This document shows, in pieces, positions 1 to 8,760 of a DNA stretch of 64,000 nucleotides. Numbering within the stretch: position 1 is the stretch's first letter; every line of letters starts with the position of its first letter. Made by a program: the position numbers and the translations under genes. The notes under the pieces were generated by a model. The model was not told the origin of the DNA and made no database searches. It saw only the letters and a list, made by a program, of their open reading frames with translations. Origin of the DNA: UBA1672 sp964352665 (GTDB lineage Bacteria; Pseudomonadota; Alphaproteobacteria; Micavibrionales; Micavibrionaceae); contig CAYGSJ010000002.1 in the NCBI GenBank assembly GCA_964352665.1, forward strand, positions 186,001 through 250,000, read 5' to 3'.

Positions 1-302
1 CCTACATGTCCCTTCACCTCCACAATGACAAGAAGAAGTAAACCTAGAAAATATATCGGCCATGTCAATCGATACCACCAACGAATATCAATCAAGGCAA
101 TAAAAACCATCCCCAAAGCACCGATGCCAAATCTTGTGAGTTGTCGTGAGGCCCAAGGATCAACAGATCCGCCCGCCGCAGAATATAACGAAGCAAGACC
201 AACGCAGGTAATTAAAACAACCAAAAGCACAAGCCACCAATTCAGTTTTGAAAGACGCTGAGAGAAAGTAAGGTCATTTTCAATGAACATTGAAGCAACC
301 AT
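1..302 (-). CDS. rodA: RodA, SEDS peptidoglycan glycosyltransferase (partial, N-terminal part)
   Basis: Reading the minus strand from ATG at 302 gives about 100 residues of an integral membrane protein that runs off the window start, so the C-terminal three quarters are missing. The visible part has a short cytoplasmic N-terminus (FIENDLTFSQRLSKLNWWL), a first hydrophobic helix and the region with LYSAAGG and WASRQLTRF, which is typical of RodA/FtsW proteins. RodA polymerises lipid II during cell elongation together with PBP2. An AGGAGA ribosome site lies 8 bases before the ATG, supporting this start over the in-frame ATG at 290. It follows mrdA by 4 bases, so it is the last visible gene of the mreBCD-mrdA-rodA operon. 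Confidence 0.88.
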   Translation of the reverse strand, partial: MVASMFIENDLTFSQRLSKLNWWLVLLVVLITCVGLASLYSAAGGSVDPWASRQLTRFGIGALGMVFIALIDIRWWYRLTWPIYFLGLLLLVIVEVKGHV

Positions 303-306
303 ATTT

Positions 307-2229
307 TTATTCTCCTCTATCCAGCTTTAAGGTCATAGGCTTGGAAGGTGGCCAAGCCTTCAAGATCACATTTTCTTTGCCAAATTCGGGTTGCAGTTGT
401 GTGGTTGCCGGATCCCTTGTTTGTGCATGCATTAAAATCTTCTGGGCTAGAGGCGCTGCTGCTGTAGACCCTCCTACTCCATGCTCCACGACGACAGAGC
501 AAACATAGCGCGGCTTGTGTGTTGGTGCATATCCAACGAATAAAGCATGATGCCTTTGTTCCCAGGGTAAATCTTCATTTTTGACACCCAGACGCCTTTG
601 TTCCTTTGTAATCCTTTGAACCTGCGCTGTGCCCGTTTTCCCTCCCATATGATAGCCTTCTTCTATGATTCTAGATTGAAATGCGGTTCCTTTTTGCCTG
701 TTAACTACACGATCCATGCCCCTCATCACAGTTTCCAGATGATCGTTCGAAACCCCCATCTTAAGCCATAATGACTTCCCCATCTGCTTCTCACCGACAT
801 AGCCTGTCATCCAGGGTTTAACAGCATACCCGCCATTCACCATGCGCGCCGTCATCACGGCAAGCTGTAAAGGTGTTGTTCTGATATCACCCTGACCTAT
901 ACTGGAAACTACTGTTTCTCCCGGATACCATGGTTTCCCAAATTTTTGATACTTCCATTTTTTATCTACTATAAGCCCTGGCTTCTCTTCGGTAACTTCA
1001 AAATCAAGCTTGCTTCCAAGGCCAAATCGCCTTGCCATCTCCGCTATGCCATCCATACCGACATCGGTTGATATTTTATAAAAAAAGGTGTCACATGATT
1101 GCTCCAAGGCGGAATACAGATCAACTTTTCCATGACCATATTTTTTCCAACAATGAAATTTGTCTCTTCCAAGTTCATAATAACCAGGACAAAAAACGGT
1201 CGTCCTTGTATCGATAACACCAGCTTCAAGTGCTGCTAATGCTGTAATCATTTTGAAAGTTGACCCGGGGGGGTACTGCCCAGAAATTGCCTTGTTAGTC
1301 TGCGGCAAACCAGGGTCGTCCATCATGGTTTGCCAGATTTCCTGAGGCAGGCTTCTGACGAATATATTTGGGTCAAACGCAGGATGGGATGCCATAGCAT
1401 AAATGGCCCCTGTATGCGCATCCATGACAACAGCCGAAGCACTTCTATGTTCGGCAAGTGCCTCTTGCACAAACCTTTGCAACTCGCCATCAATAGTAAG
1501 CGTTACTCGTTCGCCCTGAACCGCACTCTGTTTTCTAAGCTCCCTGACCTCTCGACCGACAACATTAACCTCAACTTCAACAGCGCCCGCTTTCCCACGA
1601 AGTTCATTTTCATAAACTTTTTCAATTCCTGTTTTTCCAACCTTGAATCCTGGAAGGCGTAGCATTGGATCATCCAAGGATAAGTCTTCCTGCGATACGG
1701 CTCGAACGTAACCAACAGCATGGGCCGTCGCCTCACCATAGGGATAGGTCCTTATCTGGCCAACATCTATTGAAATCCCGGGGAGATCGGGTAAATTCAC
1801 TTCGATTTTTGCGACCTCTTCCCATGTAAGATCTTCTTTGATTGTAAGGGGAATAAATTTAGCAACTGTTTTAGAGTCCTTTATGACACGATCTATATCT
1901 TGCTGCTGAACAGGGATTATTTTTTGCAAAGCATCAAGCGTCTTCTCAATATTATTTGATTGCTCGGGAATAATCAAAGCACGGTAATTCTGGGAATTAA
2001 TTGCCAAAGGTACGCCAAACCTATCTACAATCTCACCCCGTGAGGGAGCTAACATCCTTATATTTATTCGGTTTTTGTCGGACAGTGTTTTGTAGCGGTT
2101 CCCCTGAGCAATCTGAAGCCAAGCAAGACGCATGCCCAGAACTGTAACACCCAAGACCTGTAATCCCCCTACAATAAAGGCGCGTCTTGAGAAAATCTTA
2201 TCACTGTAATCATAATCCCCTTGAAACAT
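307..2229 (-). CDS. mrdA: Penicillin-binding protein 2 (elongasome transpeptidase)
   Basis: 640-residue class B penicillin-binding protein that cross-links peptidoglycan during side-wall growth. An N-terminal membrane anchor (about residues 20-40) is followed by the PBP dimerisation domain and a transpeptidase domain. Active-site Ser323 lies in PGSTFK, the second motif is SCD (the SxD form seen in PBP2 proteins), and the third is KTGTAQ. Length matches the PBP2 family (about 600-650). An AGGAG site precedes the ATG at 2229. It lies between mreD (9-base gap) and rodA, the classic rod-shape operon order. Confidence 0.95.
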   Translation of the reverse strand: MFQGDYDYSDKIFSRRAFIVGGLQVLGVTVLGMRLAWLQIAQGNRYKTLSDKNRINIRMLAPSRGEIVDRFGVPLAINSQNYRALIIPEQSNNIEKTLDALQKIIPVQQQDIDRVIKDSKTVAKFIPLTIKEDLTWEEVAKIEVNLPDLPGISIDVGQIRTYPYGEATAHAVGYVRAVSQEDLSLDDPMLRLPGFKVGKTGIEKVYENELRGKAGAVEVEVNVVGREVRELRKQSAVQGERVTLTIDGELQRFVQEALAEHRSASAVVMDAHTGAIYAMASHPAFDPNIFVRSLPQEIWQTMMDDPGLPQTNKAISGQYPPGSTFKMITALAALEAGVIDTRTTVFCPGYYELGRDKFHCWKKYGHGKVDLYSALEQSCDTFFYKISTDVGMDGIAEMARRFGLGSKLDFEVTEEKPGLIVDKKWKYQKFGKPWYPGETVVSSIGQGDIRTTPLQLAVMTARMVNGGYAVKPWMTGYVGEKQMGKSLWLKMGVSNDHLETVMRGMDRVVNRQKGTAFQSRIIEEGYHMGGKTGTAQVQRITKEQRRLGVKNEDLPWEQRHHALFVGYAPTHKPRYVCSVVVEHGVGGSTAAAPLAQKILMHAQTRDPATTQLQPEFGKENVILKAWPPSKPMTLKLDRGE

Positions 2230-2238
2230 GCAGGTCTC

Positions 2239-2772
2239 CTACTTGACTGCACTGTATTGGTCATGCAGATCAGGCAAAACCCTGTGAGACAGATTTAATA
2301 TCACTGCTATTACCGGAAAAAGTAATGCTCCGGCAACAGCTGTTAAAAACACAGGCTTTACAGGCGTCCATTGCAGATAAATTAAACCGAAAAGGCACCA
2401 CTGAACAATCGCAACGGCTACACTTAACAAAATAAAGCCAAGCCAGATGACCATGAAAGGCTGACCGGTCAGAAATAAGCGCTGGTCCGAGATGATTTGT
2501 CTTACAATCAGAAAAATAAAGGCACTTATGCCCACAGGAAAGCCACTGACAAGATCAAGACATAGCCCGATTATAAAAACCAGAATCGGTGGAATAAGCA
2601 TAGGCCTATATATTGCCCAGTAATAAATAACCATAATAATCAAAGGAACATCGATAGACGTCGAAAGTGGCGTATGGAAAAAAACCATATTAAACATGAG
2701 CAATATAAACATCAAAAAGTAAACTGCGCAAAAACGTAAGGTGATATCCATTTGTTCAGATAAAGCTGGCAT
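2239..2772 (-). CDS. mreD: Rod shape-determining protein MreD
   Basis: 177-residue, very hydrophobic inner membrane protein with about five predicted transmembrane helices. Sequence similarity in this family is weak, so the call rests on hydropathy, size (MreD is about 160-180 residues), and position directly after mreC and before mrdA. MreD links the MreB cytoskeleton and MreC to the PBP2/RodA synthase. Its ATG abuts the mreC stop codon with no gap, which suggests translational coupling. Confidence 0.85.
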   Translation of the reverse strand: MPALSEQMDITLRFCAVYFLMFILLMFNMVFFHTPLSTSIDVPLIIMVIYYWAIYRPMLIPPILVFIIGLCLDLVSGFPVGISAFIFLIVRQIISDQRLFLTGQPFMVIWLGFILLSVAVAIVQWCLFGLIYLQWTPVKPVFLTAVAGALLFPVIAVILNLSHRVLPDLHDQYSAVK

Positions 2773-3636
2773 TTACTCCTCACTCTCTAAGATGCTCGGT
2801 TCTGGATTATCCATTTGTAAAATGCGAACAATCTGTATCCTGTCAAAATTTGCAAAAGGAATAACTCCCAAGGAATTTTCCGACAGGCGAACGACCTTTC
2901 CAACGGGTATACCATGAGGGTAAACCCCTCCGTAACCAGATGTTATCAATCGTGCGCCTTCAGAAATCTCGCTTTCTTGAGACAGATGAATTAGGCGCAG
3001 TTTGCTTTCATTCATGCCTGCCATAATGGCATGCTGACCTGTGTCTTCGACAACGACTGGCACGCGTGAGTTAATGTCAGTTACCAAAAGTATACGCGAG
3101 GTCTTCTCGTTAACCTCAACCACACGACCAATCAATCCTTCTCCAGATAGCACCGCTGCCCCCTTTGAAACATCGTCATTTGCTCCCAGAGAAATCAAAA
3201 GACTTTTAACATAGGTATTTCCTGAATCAGAAACAACACGGGCAGAAATATGATGATAATCAGGATCAACTTTAAGGTTTAGCAAATCCCTAAGAGATTT
3301 ATTTTCAGAATCGAGCAACAGCGCCGTATGATACCATTCCCTTAATCTCTCGTTTTCTTGTTTCAGGCGTAAGTTATCTGCCTGCAACTGGGCAAGGCTG
3401 GTAACGTCATGAAAAAAGATAGAGAGATTTTGAAAAGGCAAGCTCATAACAAGAAGTGCGGGAGACAAAAAATCGGACACCGACGATCTAAGAGGAATGT
3501 AGACACTTGGCCTAAATGCGGAGATAACCATTAATATTACAGAAAGAACAATCAGTAAGGCAGAAGAAAGGGAAGACCCGATCCAGGGCAAAGGCAAACT
3601 ACGCGCTAGACTTCTTACTGTTTTATGTCGTTTCAA
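2773..3636 (-). CDS. mreC: Rod shape-determining protein MreC
   Basis: 287-residue bitopic protein with one N-terminal membrane helix (about residues 24-45), a coiled coil (about 80-115, rich in Leu, Glu and Gln) and a periplasmic beta-rich domain. The domain carries family-typical stretches such as GDDVSKGAAVL, GLIGRV and TDINSRVPV. MreC forms periplasmic filaments that activate PBP2 and connect it to MreB. Length is normal. It lies 69 bases after mreB and directly precedes mreD. Confidence 0.93.
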   Translation of the reverse strand: MKRHKTVRSLARSLPLPWIGSSLSSALLIVLSVILMVISAFRPSVYIPLRSSVSDFLSPALLVMSLPFQNLSIFFHDVTSLAQLQADNLRLKQENERLREWYHTALLLDSENKSLRDLLNLKVDPDYHHISARVVSDSGNTYVKSLLISLGANDDVSKGAAVLSGEGLIGRVVEVNEKTSRILLVTDINSRVPVVVEDTGQHAIMAGMNESKLRLIHLSQESEISEGARLITSGYGGVYPHGIPVGKVVRLSENSLGVIPFANFDRIQIVRILQMDNPEPSILESEE

Positions 3637-3705
3637 AGCAATATTCTGAGTAAAAGGTTATTCTAACCGACAAAAGAACATACTATTGCCGTCCTTTGCA
3701 CCCTA

Positions 3706-4746
3706 TTAGTATGTCCCAATTAGAACATGGCGCAATGTTTTTCCTGCTTCAAGAGCATGTCCGGTTCCAAGAGCCACACAAGACAGCGGATCATCTGCCA
3801 AAGTTACGGCTAGCCCCGTTGCATGACGTAGTACAAAATCAAGATTTGTCAGTAATGCCCCACCACCAGTAAGAACAATACCCTTATCTACAATATCCGC
3901 GGCAAGTTCCGGTGCGGTGTGCTCCAGGGCCACTTTGACCCCCTCAACAATTTGTCCGACAGGCTCCGCGAGTGCTTCTGCAACCTGACGTTCAGTAATA
4001 ATAATTTCCTTGGGCACGCCATTCATCAGATCACGCCCTCTAATTTCAATTGTTCGTCCTTCACCATCACCCGGCACACAAGCAGAGCCAATCTCTTTCT
4101 TGATGCGCTCGGCTGTGCTCTCACCGATAAGCAAATTATGAACACGGCGAATATAGGCGATAATGGCCTCATCCATTTTGTCACCACCCACACGCACAGA
4201 ACGGGCATATACAATACCGCCAAGTGAAATAACAGCAACCTCTGTCGTACCACCACCGATATCGACCACCATTGAACCGGTAGCTTCCGTTACAGGTAAG
4301 CCTGCCCCTATGGCAGCAGCCATGGGTTCCTCAATTAAAGAAACCTGACTGGCTCCTGCACTTTCGGCAGATTCTTGAATTGCACGACGCTCCACAGCTG
4401 TGGATCCTGAAGGCACGCAAATAATCATTTTAGGAGATACAAAGGACCTACGGTTATGAACTTTTCGAATGAAATGCTTGATCATAGCCTCTGTCACCTC
4501 GAAGTCCGCTATAACCCCGTCGCGTAAAGGGCGTGTAGCGACAATACTACCCGGCGTCCGTCCAAGCATCTGCTTTGCCTCGTTACCGACAGCAAGAGTC
4601 CGCATTTTCCCCCCGACGACAGAAATAGCGACAACAGAAGGCTCATTAAGAACAATACCTTGGTCTTTCACATATACCAATGTATTCGCTGTTCCTAAAT
4701 CAATTGCCATATCGGCTGACATAAAACCAAAAAGCTTGGAAAACAT
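3706..4746 (-). CDS. mreB: Actin-like rod shape protein MreB
   Basis: 346-residue actin-fold ATPase that organises side-wall synthesis beneath the inner membrane. It begins with a short membrane-binding N-terminus (MFSKLFGFMSADMAIDLGTANT). The phosphate-binding motifs are clear: DLGTANTLVY near residue 16 and VVDIGGGTTEVAV near 165, with the adenosine-binding LTGGGALL near 293. Length is exactly that of the family (about 345). It is the first gene of the rod-shape operon. The roughly 165-base gap to rpmJ upstream, which includes the rpmJ terminator, probably holds its promoter. Confidence 0.97.
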   Translation of the reverse strand: MFSKLFGFMSADMAIDLGTANTLVYVKDQGIVLNEPSVVAISVVGGKMRTLAVGNEAKQMLGRTPGSIVATRPLRDGVIADFEVTEAMIKHFIRKVHNRRSFVSPKMIICVPSGSTAVERRAIQESAESAGASQVSLIEEPMAAAIGAGLPVTEATGSMVVDIGGGTTEVAVISLGGIVYARSVRVGGDKMDEAIIAYIRRVHNLLIGESTAERIKKEIGSACVPGDGEGRTIEIRGRDLMNGVPKEIIITERQVAEALAEPVGQIVEGVKVALEHTAPELAADIVDKGIVLTGGGALLTNLDFVLRHATGLAVTLADDPLSCVALGTGHALEAGKTLRHVLIGTY

Positions 4747-4863
4747 ATACCGCGCTGCCTATCTTCGTTGATAAAATCTTACGATATAAAGGATATAACA
4801 GACTAAAACAGAGAATGCACTCACTCTCTTTGAATCACACTCAATTTTTCAACAAAAACTAAA

Positions 4864-4887
4864 AAACCGCAAGAAATCTTGCGGTTT
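4864..4887 (-). terminator. Rho-independent terminator of rpmJ
   Basis: A perfect 10-base-pair stem (AAACCGCAAG at 4864-4873 pairing with CTTGCGGTTT at 4878-4887) has a 4-base loop. On the minus strand it is followed by a T-rich tract (complement of the A run at 4861-4866). It lies 25 bases after the rpmJ stop and separates rpmJ from mreB. Confidence 0.88.
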
Positions 4888-4911
4888 CGAAAGATACACA
4901 CTCCAAAAGAG

Positions 4912-5037
4912 CTACCCTTGGCGTGCCTTCATACGAGGGTTTTTCTTGTTAATAACGTACACACGTCCCTTGCGGCGAATAACGCGGCAATTGCGGTCAC
5001 GTTTCTTTAATGTTTTCAATGAATTAGCGACTTTCAT
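4912..5037 (-). CDS. rpmJ: 50S ribosomal protein L36
   Basis: 41-residue basic protein that starts MKVANSLKTLKKRDRNC and ends NPRMKARQG, a near-exact match to the L36 form usual in Alphaproteobacteria. Only one cysteine is present, so this is the zinc-free (C-minus) form without the four-ligand zinc ribbon. It sits on the large ribosomal subunit near the peptidyl transferase region. It is a monocistronic unit: a hairpin terminator lies 25 bases downstream, and the divergent EAL gene begins 179 bases upstream. Confidence 0.95.
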   Translation of the reverse strand: MKVANSLKTLKKRDRNCRVIRRKGRVYVINKKNPRMKARQG

Positions 5038-5166
5038 CTTTAAAAAACCCTGTCTAAAACTTACTTGAGGCCAGAACATAGCGATCAGATTACCCTCTTG
5101 TCAAGCATTCTTCTTAAAAAAACATCTAAAACTTTCATTGATTTCAGTCAAAAAAAATGTACATCA

Positions 5167-5181
5167 TTAACCAAAGGCTAA
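5167..5181. promoter_or_regulatory. Candidate CtrA-type box upstream of the EAL gene
   Basis: TTAA, seven bases, then CTAA: seven of eight positions match the CtrA full-site consensus TTAA-N7-TTAA known from Alphaproteobacteria. It lies 35-49 bases before the first start codon of the EAL gene, a plausible promoter location. A single near-match in AT-rich DNA can arise by chance, and no ctrA gene is visible here. Confidence 0.3.
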
Positions 5182-5215
5182 TAAAATACGTGCACAATGT
5201 GTTTGTAGTTTACCG

Positions 5216-6460
5216 ATGTGTGGGAAAATTTATAGTATGCATGGCTCTGAGCATTCACTTAAAAAATACGAATCCGGCGAAGTGATAATGCGCCAGGGAG
5301 AGTCTGGGCAAAGTGCTTATATCATTGAAAAAGGCCGCGTTGAAATTCGCATCGAAAAAGAAGATGGAACATCAATCGTGGTTTCCACAAGAGGCGCAGG
5401 CGCAATCATAGGAGAGATGTCGCTTATCGACAGTGCCCCTAGAACAGCTACGGTGGTTGCTATAGAAAACTGCGAACTTCTGGAACTGACCAAAGACGAT
5501 TTTACAAGGCGCCTAGACAGTTCTGATCCCGTATTAAGGATGACAATGCAGGTCATTCTTACACGCTACAGAGACACACTCATGCGTGCGGATATACGAC
5601 AGGACCCAAATGAGTGGCCTGCTGTTGAAAGTATAGAACGCGAATACCTTGAAAAAACGGGTGCCATCGATAAAATCAGAATATCCAATGAATTTATAGA
5701 AGCTTTGTCCAACAACGAGATTCAACTTCACTATCAACCAATAGTTAATCTAAGTGTCGGTGATATTTATGGCTTCGAAGCGCTGATGAGATGGTTCCAT
5801 CCTGAAAAGGGATTTATCTCTCCAGGTATATTTATCCCTATCATTGAAGATAATGGACTGATCGTAGAGGCCAGCAAGTGGGCGTTCCGCGAATCCTGCA
5901 ATGCCTTAAAGCGGATACAGGGGCAAACTGGCTACCACAATAAACTTAATATGAGTGTTAATTTCTCGAGTACAGATTTTTCGTCAGATGATTTTCTTGA
6001 TAACATATACAAAACAATCAGCGAGACCGATGTTCGGGCTGAAAACATTCATCTGGAAATTACAGAGAGATTACTTATGAACCAACCTGCGCAAGCGAAA
6101 GAGACTCTCGATATGTGTCGCAAAGCCGGTATGGGTATATCCATTGATGATTTTGGTACGGGATATTCTTCGCTCAGTTACCTGCACGCTTTCCCTATCA
6201 ATACTTTAAAGATTGATCAGAGCTTTGTGCGCGATATGCACGAAAATGCAAACTCTCAGGCGCTGGTAAAATCTATTATTGCTCTAGGGAAAAATCTTGA
6301 TATGTCGGTCGTCGCAGAAGGTGTAGAAAAGATTGAAGAGGCAAAACTCTTACAGTCCATGGGTTGCGATTACGCCCAAGGTTACTTTTTTGCCAAACCC
6401 ATGTCAGAAGAAGATGTTGTTAAGAGCGTCTCAAACTGGAAATCACAGTTAGCCAGCTAA
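5216..6460 (+). CDS. Cyclic-nucleotide-binding domain plus EAL c-di-GMP phosphodiesterase
   Basis: 414-residue soluble two-domain signalling protein. Residues about 20-135 form a CRP-type cyclic-nucleotide-binding domain. Its phosphate-binding cassette GEMSLIDSAPRTATV keeps the key Glu and Arg; the Thr after Arg resembles the residue that favours cGMP in eukaryotic homologues. Residues about 165-410 form an EAL domain with every catalytic element: FEALMRW, NMSVNFS, ITERL, DDFGTGYSS, LKIDQSFV, VAEGVE and AQGYFFAKP. It should therefore hydrolyse c-di-GMP to pGpG, presumably gated by cAMP or cGMP. No GGDEF domain or membrane segment is present. The start is uncertain: ATG 5216 lacks a clear ribosome site and ATG 5237 is an alternative. 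It converges on the cyclase gene with 3 bases between stop codons. Confidence 0.9.
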   Translation: MCGKIYSMHGSEHSLKKYESGEVIMRQGESGQSAYIIEKGRVEIRIEKEDGTSIVVSTRGAGAIIGEMSLIDSAPRTATVVAIENCELLELTKDDFTRRLDSSDPVLRMTMQVILTRYRDTLMRADIRQDPNEWPAVESIEREYLEKTGAIDKIRISNEFIEALSNNEIQLHYQPIVNLSVGDIYGFEALMRWFHPEKGFISPGIFIPIIEDNGLIVEASKWAFRESCNALKRIQGQTGYHNKLNMSVNFSSTDFSSDDFLDNIYKTISETDVRAENIHLEITERLLMNQPAQAKETLDMCRKAGMGISIDDFGTGYSSLSYLHAFPINTLKIDQSFVRDMHENANSQALVKSIIALGKNLDMSVVAEGVEKIEEAKLLQSMGCDYAQGYFFAKPMSEEDVVKSVSNWKSQLAS

Positions 6461-6463
6461 ATG

Positions 6464-8758
6464 TTATTTGGTTCGTGCAACAAAAACGCCGTCCCAATCG
6501 TCAGGTAAATCGATCTTTTTAAGATCTCTTATTCTTTTCTTGTATAGCTCATACAATGCATTGCAACTCCCGTTTGATAAGGCAATACAGTTCTTTATTT
6601 TAGCTTTCGCTTCATCGAATTCCTGTGCGCGGTACAATGCAAGCATCTCCTGATGCTCCGAACTCCAATCCCGATAGCCCTGGCCTTTTGCAAACTCCTG
6701 GTCCCCAACCAATGCATATATACGCTCGGATCTATCGCGCCCCATAACTTTGGTAAGATCACATTCAATCATTGCCAAATCTTTTGCCTTATTATATGTG
6801 TTTTCACCAAGCAGAATATTTATTCCATAAAGCTTGGTCTGCCCCTCCAGTCTTGACGCAACATTCACAGCGTCCCCTAGGGCAGAATACGCAAAGCGCT
6901 GCTTTGACCCCATATTCCCGACGGCACAAAGCCCGCTATTAATCCCTATCCCTGCATTCAGTAGAATCGGCTCTTTACCTAACTCCAAAGCACGCTTCTC
7001 AACCCTTTTATTAATGGGATCGAGTGCTGATTGCATTTTAAGGGCCGCTAGGCATGCTTCCCTTTCATGATGTTCAACATCTTTTGGTGCATTCCAAAAA
7101 GCCATCATGGCATCACCGATATATTTATCCACGGTACCATTGTGTTGCATGACGATGTCGGTCATTTTTGTCAAAAATTCATTCATAAGCTGGATAAGCT
7201 CTTCCGGTGTTAAACCTTCTGAAATAGATGTGAATTTTCGTATGTCCGTAAACATAACGCTTAGATTTCTGTTTTCTCCACCTAGAGCAAGCTTTTCCGG
7301 ATTTTTCTCTAAATCCCGCATAACCGCAGGCGCCACATACATACCAAAAGCGTTTCTAATTTGCTTTCGTTTGGCTTCTGCACGTGCATAGGACAAAATC
7401 GTAGAGACTACAAATATCAGCAAAACAGAGAGAGACGGATAAACTGGATCAATCAATAAACCATGATCCACATAAACTTGGTAAGCACCAAAAATAGCAA
7501 GTCCTATAATTGAAAGACACAAGGATAAGGAGATCAAAACTCCTATAAAAGGCGCAAAAACTATAAAAAGTAGGCCAGCCGCTAAAATGAAGGAAGCTTC
7601 GACCCCCTTGGTAATAGCAGGACGCAAAAGATACTCGCCGCTTAACACCTGCTCTATAACATTCGCATGAACTTCTACACCCGGTCTGAACGGCTCCAGC
7701 GCGGTACTCCTTAGATCTTTTAGTCCCTCTGCACTGGCCCCTATGAGAACTATTTTACCTTCAACCAGTGACGCCAAGTGATCATTCTGCTCGGGGTCTA
7801 AAAACTTGTAGGCCGAAACATAATCCTGAGATGGGCATCGCAAAGGATCATTAATCATTTCTGTTTCGTTACAAAAGCGACGATAACGAACATATAAAAT
7901 GCCGTCACTCTCGACAGGGATGGTAAGATCATCAACGAGTATTCTGAAACCCGTATCAATGTCCCCGCGTTTATCATCCGGAACGGCTGCAAGCCTGACA
8001 GAGCCTTTTCTACCTAGTTCTGCGACACGTAACGCCTCAAGGCTCAGGGAAGGATACAACTTCTTGCCATCTGTAAAGATCATGCCCACACGCCTTAGAA
8101 TGCCGTCCGCGTCTGGTTTGGCCATAAAGCTTCCATTCCCGGCAGCATTTTCCGAAAATTCAGGCAGATTAATCGCGGCTGCCTCAAAAAAGGATGCCTT
8201 CTCCAGAAAAGCATTTTTGACGTCACTTCTTGCAAGAATACGATTTTGATGAAAAGGCTCGTTATTGCTACGATCCTTACGCCCGTAAGTAAACGCCGTT
8301 ACAAATCGCTCTGATTCCTTTATCTCTTGGGAAAAAATTGCGTCATAATTCAAAACACTATCGGTCTTGTTTTTCATCGTAAAAACAGAATTATAATCTT
8401 CTTCCATTTTTTTTAGGAAATAGTGTGGTGAAGAGCGATCTTCTTCTGAAAACACGCCATCAAAGGCAATAACCTTTGCCCCTTTTTCAGTAAGACTCCT
8501 CGTAAGTCTGGCCATGATGTCGCGAGGCCATGGCCACTGACCCAGATGCTCCAAAGACGCTTCATCAATATCAACAATGATAACTTTTTCGGAGACCTGC
8601 CTTGGATAAAGAACGTTAAACTGGTCAAAAACGCCGTTCTGCAGTCTTAAGCGCAACGAATTTTGTGAATCACTAAAAACCAAACTTACGAAAAGCAAAG
8701 CCAGCAAAAAAATGTAATGCACATATGTCCATCTTGTCGGCTTTAGGTTTTGAAACAT
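6464..8758 (-). CDS. CHASE2-domain class III adenylate/guanylate cyclase
   Basis: 764-residue membrane receptor cyclase. An N-terminal helix (about 14-29) leads into a periplasmic CHASE2 sensor (about 30-370, beginning near KVIIVDIDEASLEHLGQWPWPRD). Two or three transmembrane helices (about 375-460) and a class III cyclase domain (about 495-690) follow. Metal-binding Asp residues are present in MFTDIRKFTS and IGDAMMAFW, and the transition-state Asn and Arg in VNVASRL. The Lys of DKYIGD is the adenine-selecting position in adenylate cyclases; the second selector position is Ser (YSALGD), so ATP is the likelier substrate but GTP is not excluded. It is the last gene of the type I secretion operon, 2 bases after the HlyD-like gene. 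Confidence 0.92.
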   Translation of the reverse strand: MFQNLKPTRWTYVHYIFLLALLFVSLVFSDSQNSLRLRLQNGVFDQFNVLYPRQVSEKVIIVDIDEASLEHLGQWPWPRDIMARLTRSLTEKGAKVIAFDGVFSEEDRSSPHYFLKKMEEDYNSVFTMKNKTDSVLNYDAIFSQEIKESERFVTAFTYGRKDRSNNEPFHQNRILARSDVKNAFLEKASFFEAAAINLPEFSENAAGNGSFMAKPDADGILRRVGMIFTDGKKLYPSLSLEALRVAELGRKGSVRLAAVPDDKRGDIDTGFRILVDDLTIPVESDGILYVRYRRFCNETEMINDPLRCPSQDYVSAYKFLDPEQNDHLASLVEGKIVLIGASAEGLKDLRSTALEPFRPGVEVHANVIEQVLSGEYLLRPAITKGVEASFILAAGLLFIVFAPFIGVLISLSLCLSIIGLAIFGAYQVYVDHGLLIDPVYPSLSVLLIFVVSTILSYARAEAKRKQIRNAFGMYVAPAVMRDLEKNPEKLALGGENRNLSVMFTDIRKFTSISEGLTPEELIQLMNEFLTKMTDIVMQHNGTVDKYIGDAMMAFWNAPKDVEHHEREACLAALKMQSALDPINKRVEKRALELGKEPILLNAGIGINSGLCAVGNMGSKQRFAYSALGDAVNVASRLEGQTKLYGINILLGENTYNKAKDLAMIECDLTKVMGRDRSERIYALVGDQEFAKGQGYRDWSSEHQEMLALYRAQEFDEAKAKIKNCIALSNGSCNALYELYKKRIRDLKKIDLPDDWDGVFVARTK

Positions 8759-8760
8759 AT

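Noticed and set aside
25..261. 78-codon plus-strand frame at the window start
   Set aside because: It lies antisense to the N-terminal part of rodA, which has a ribosome site and clear family sequence.
4747..5215. tRNA or riboswitch between mreB and the EAL gene
   Set aside because: The region is explained by rpmJ and its terminator; no cloverleaf or known aptamer pattern seen.
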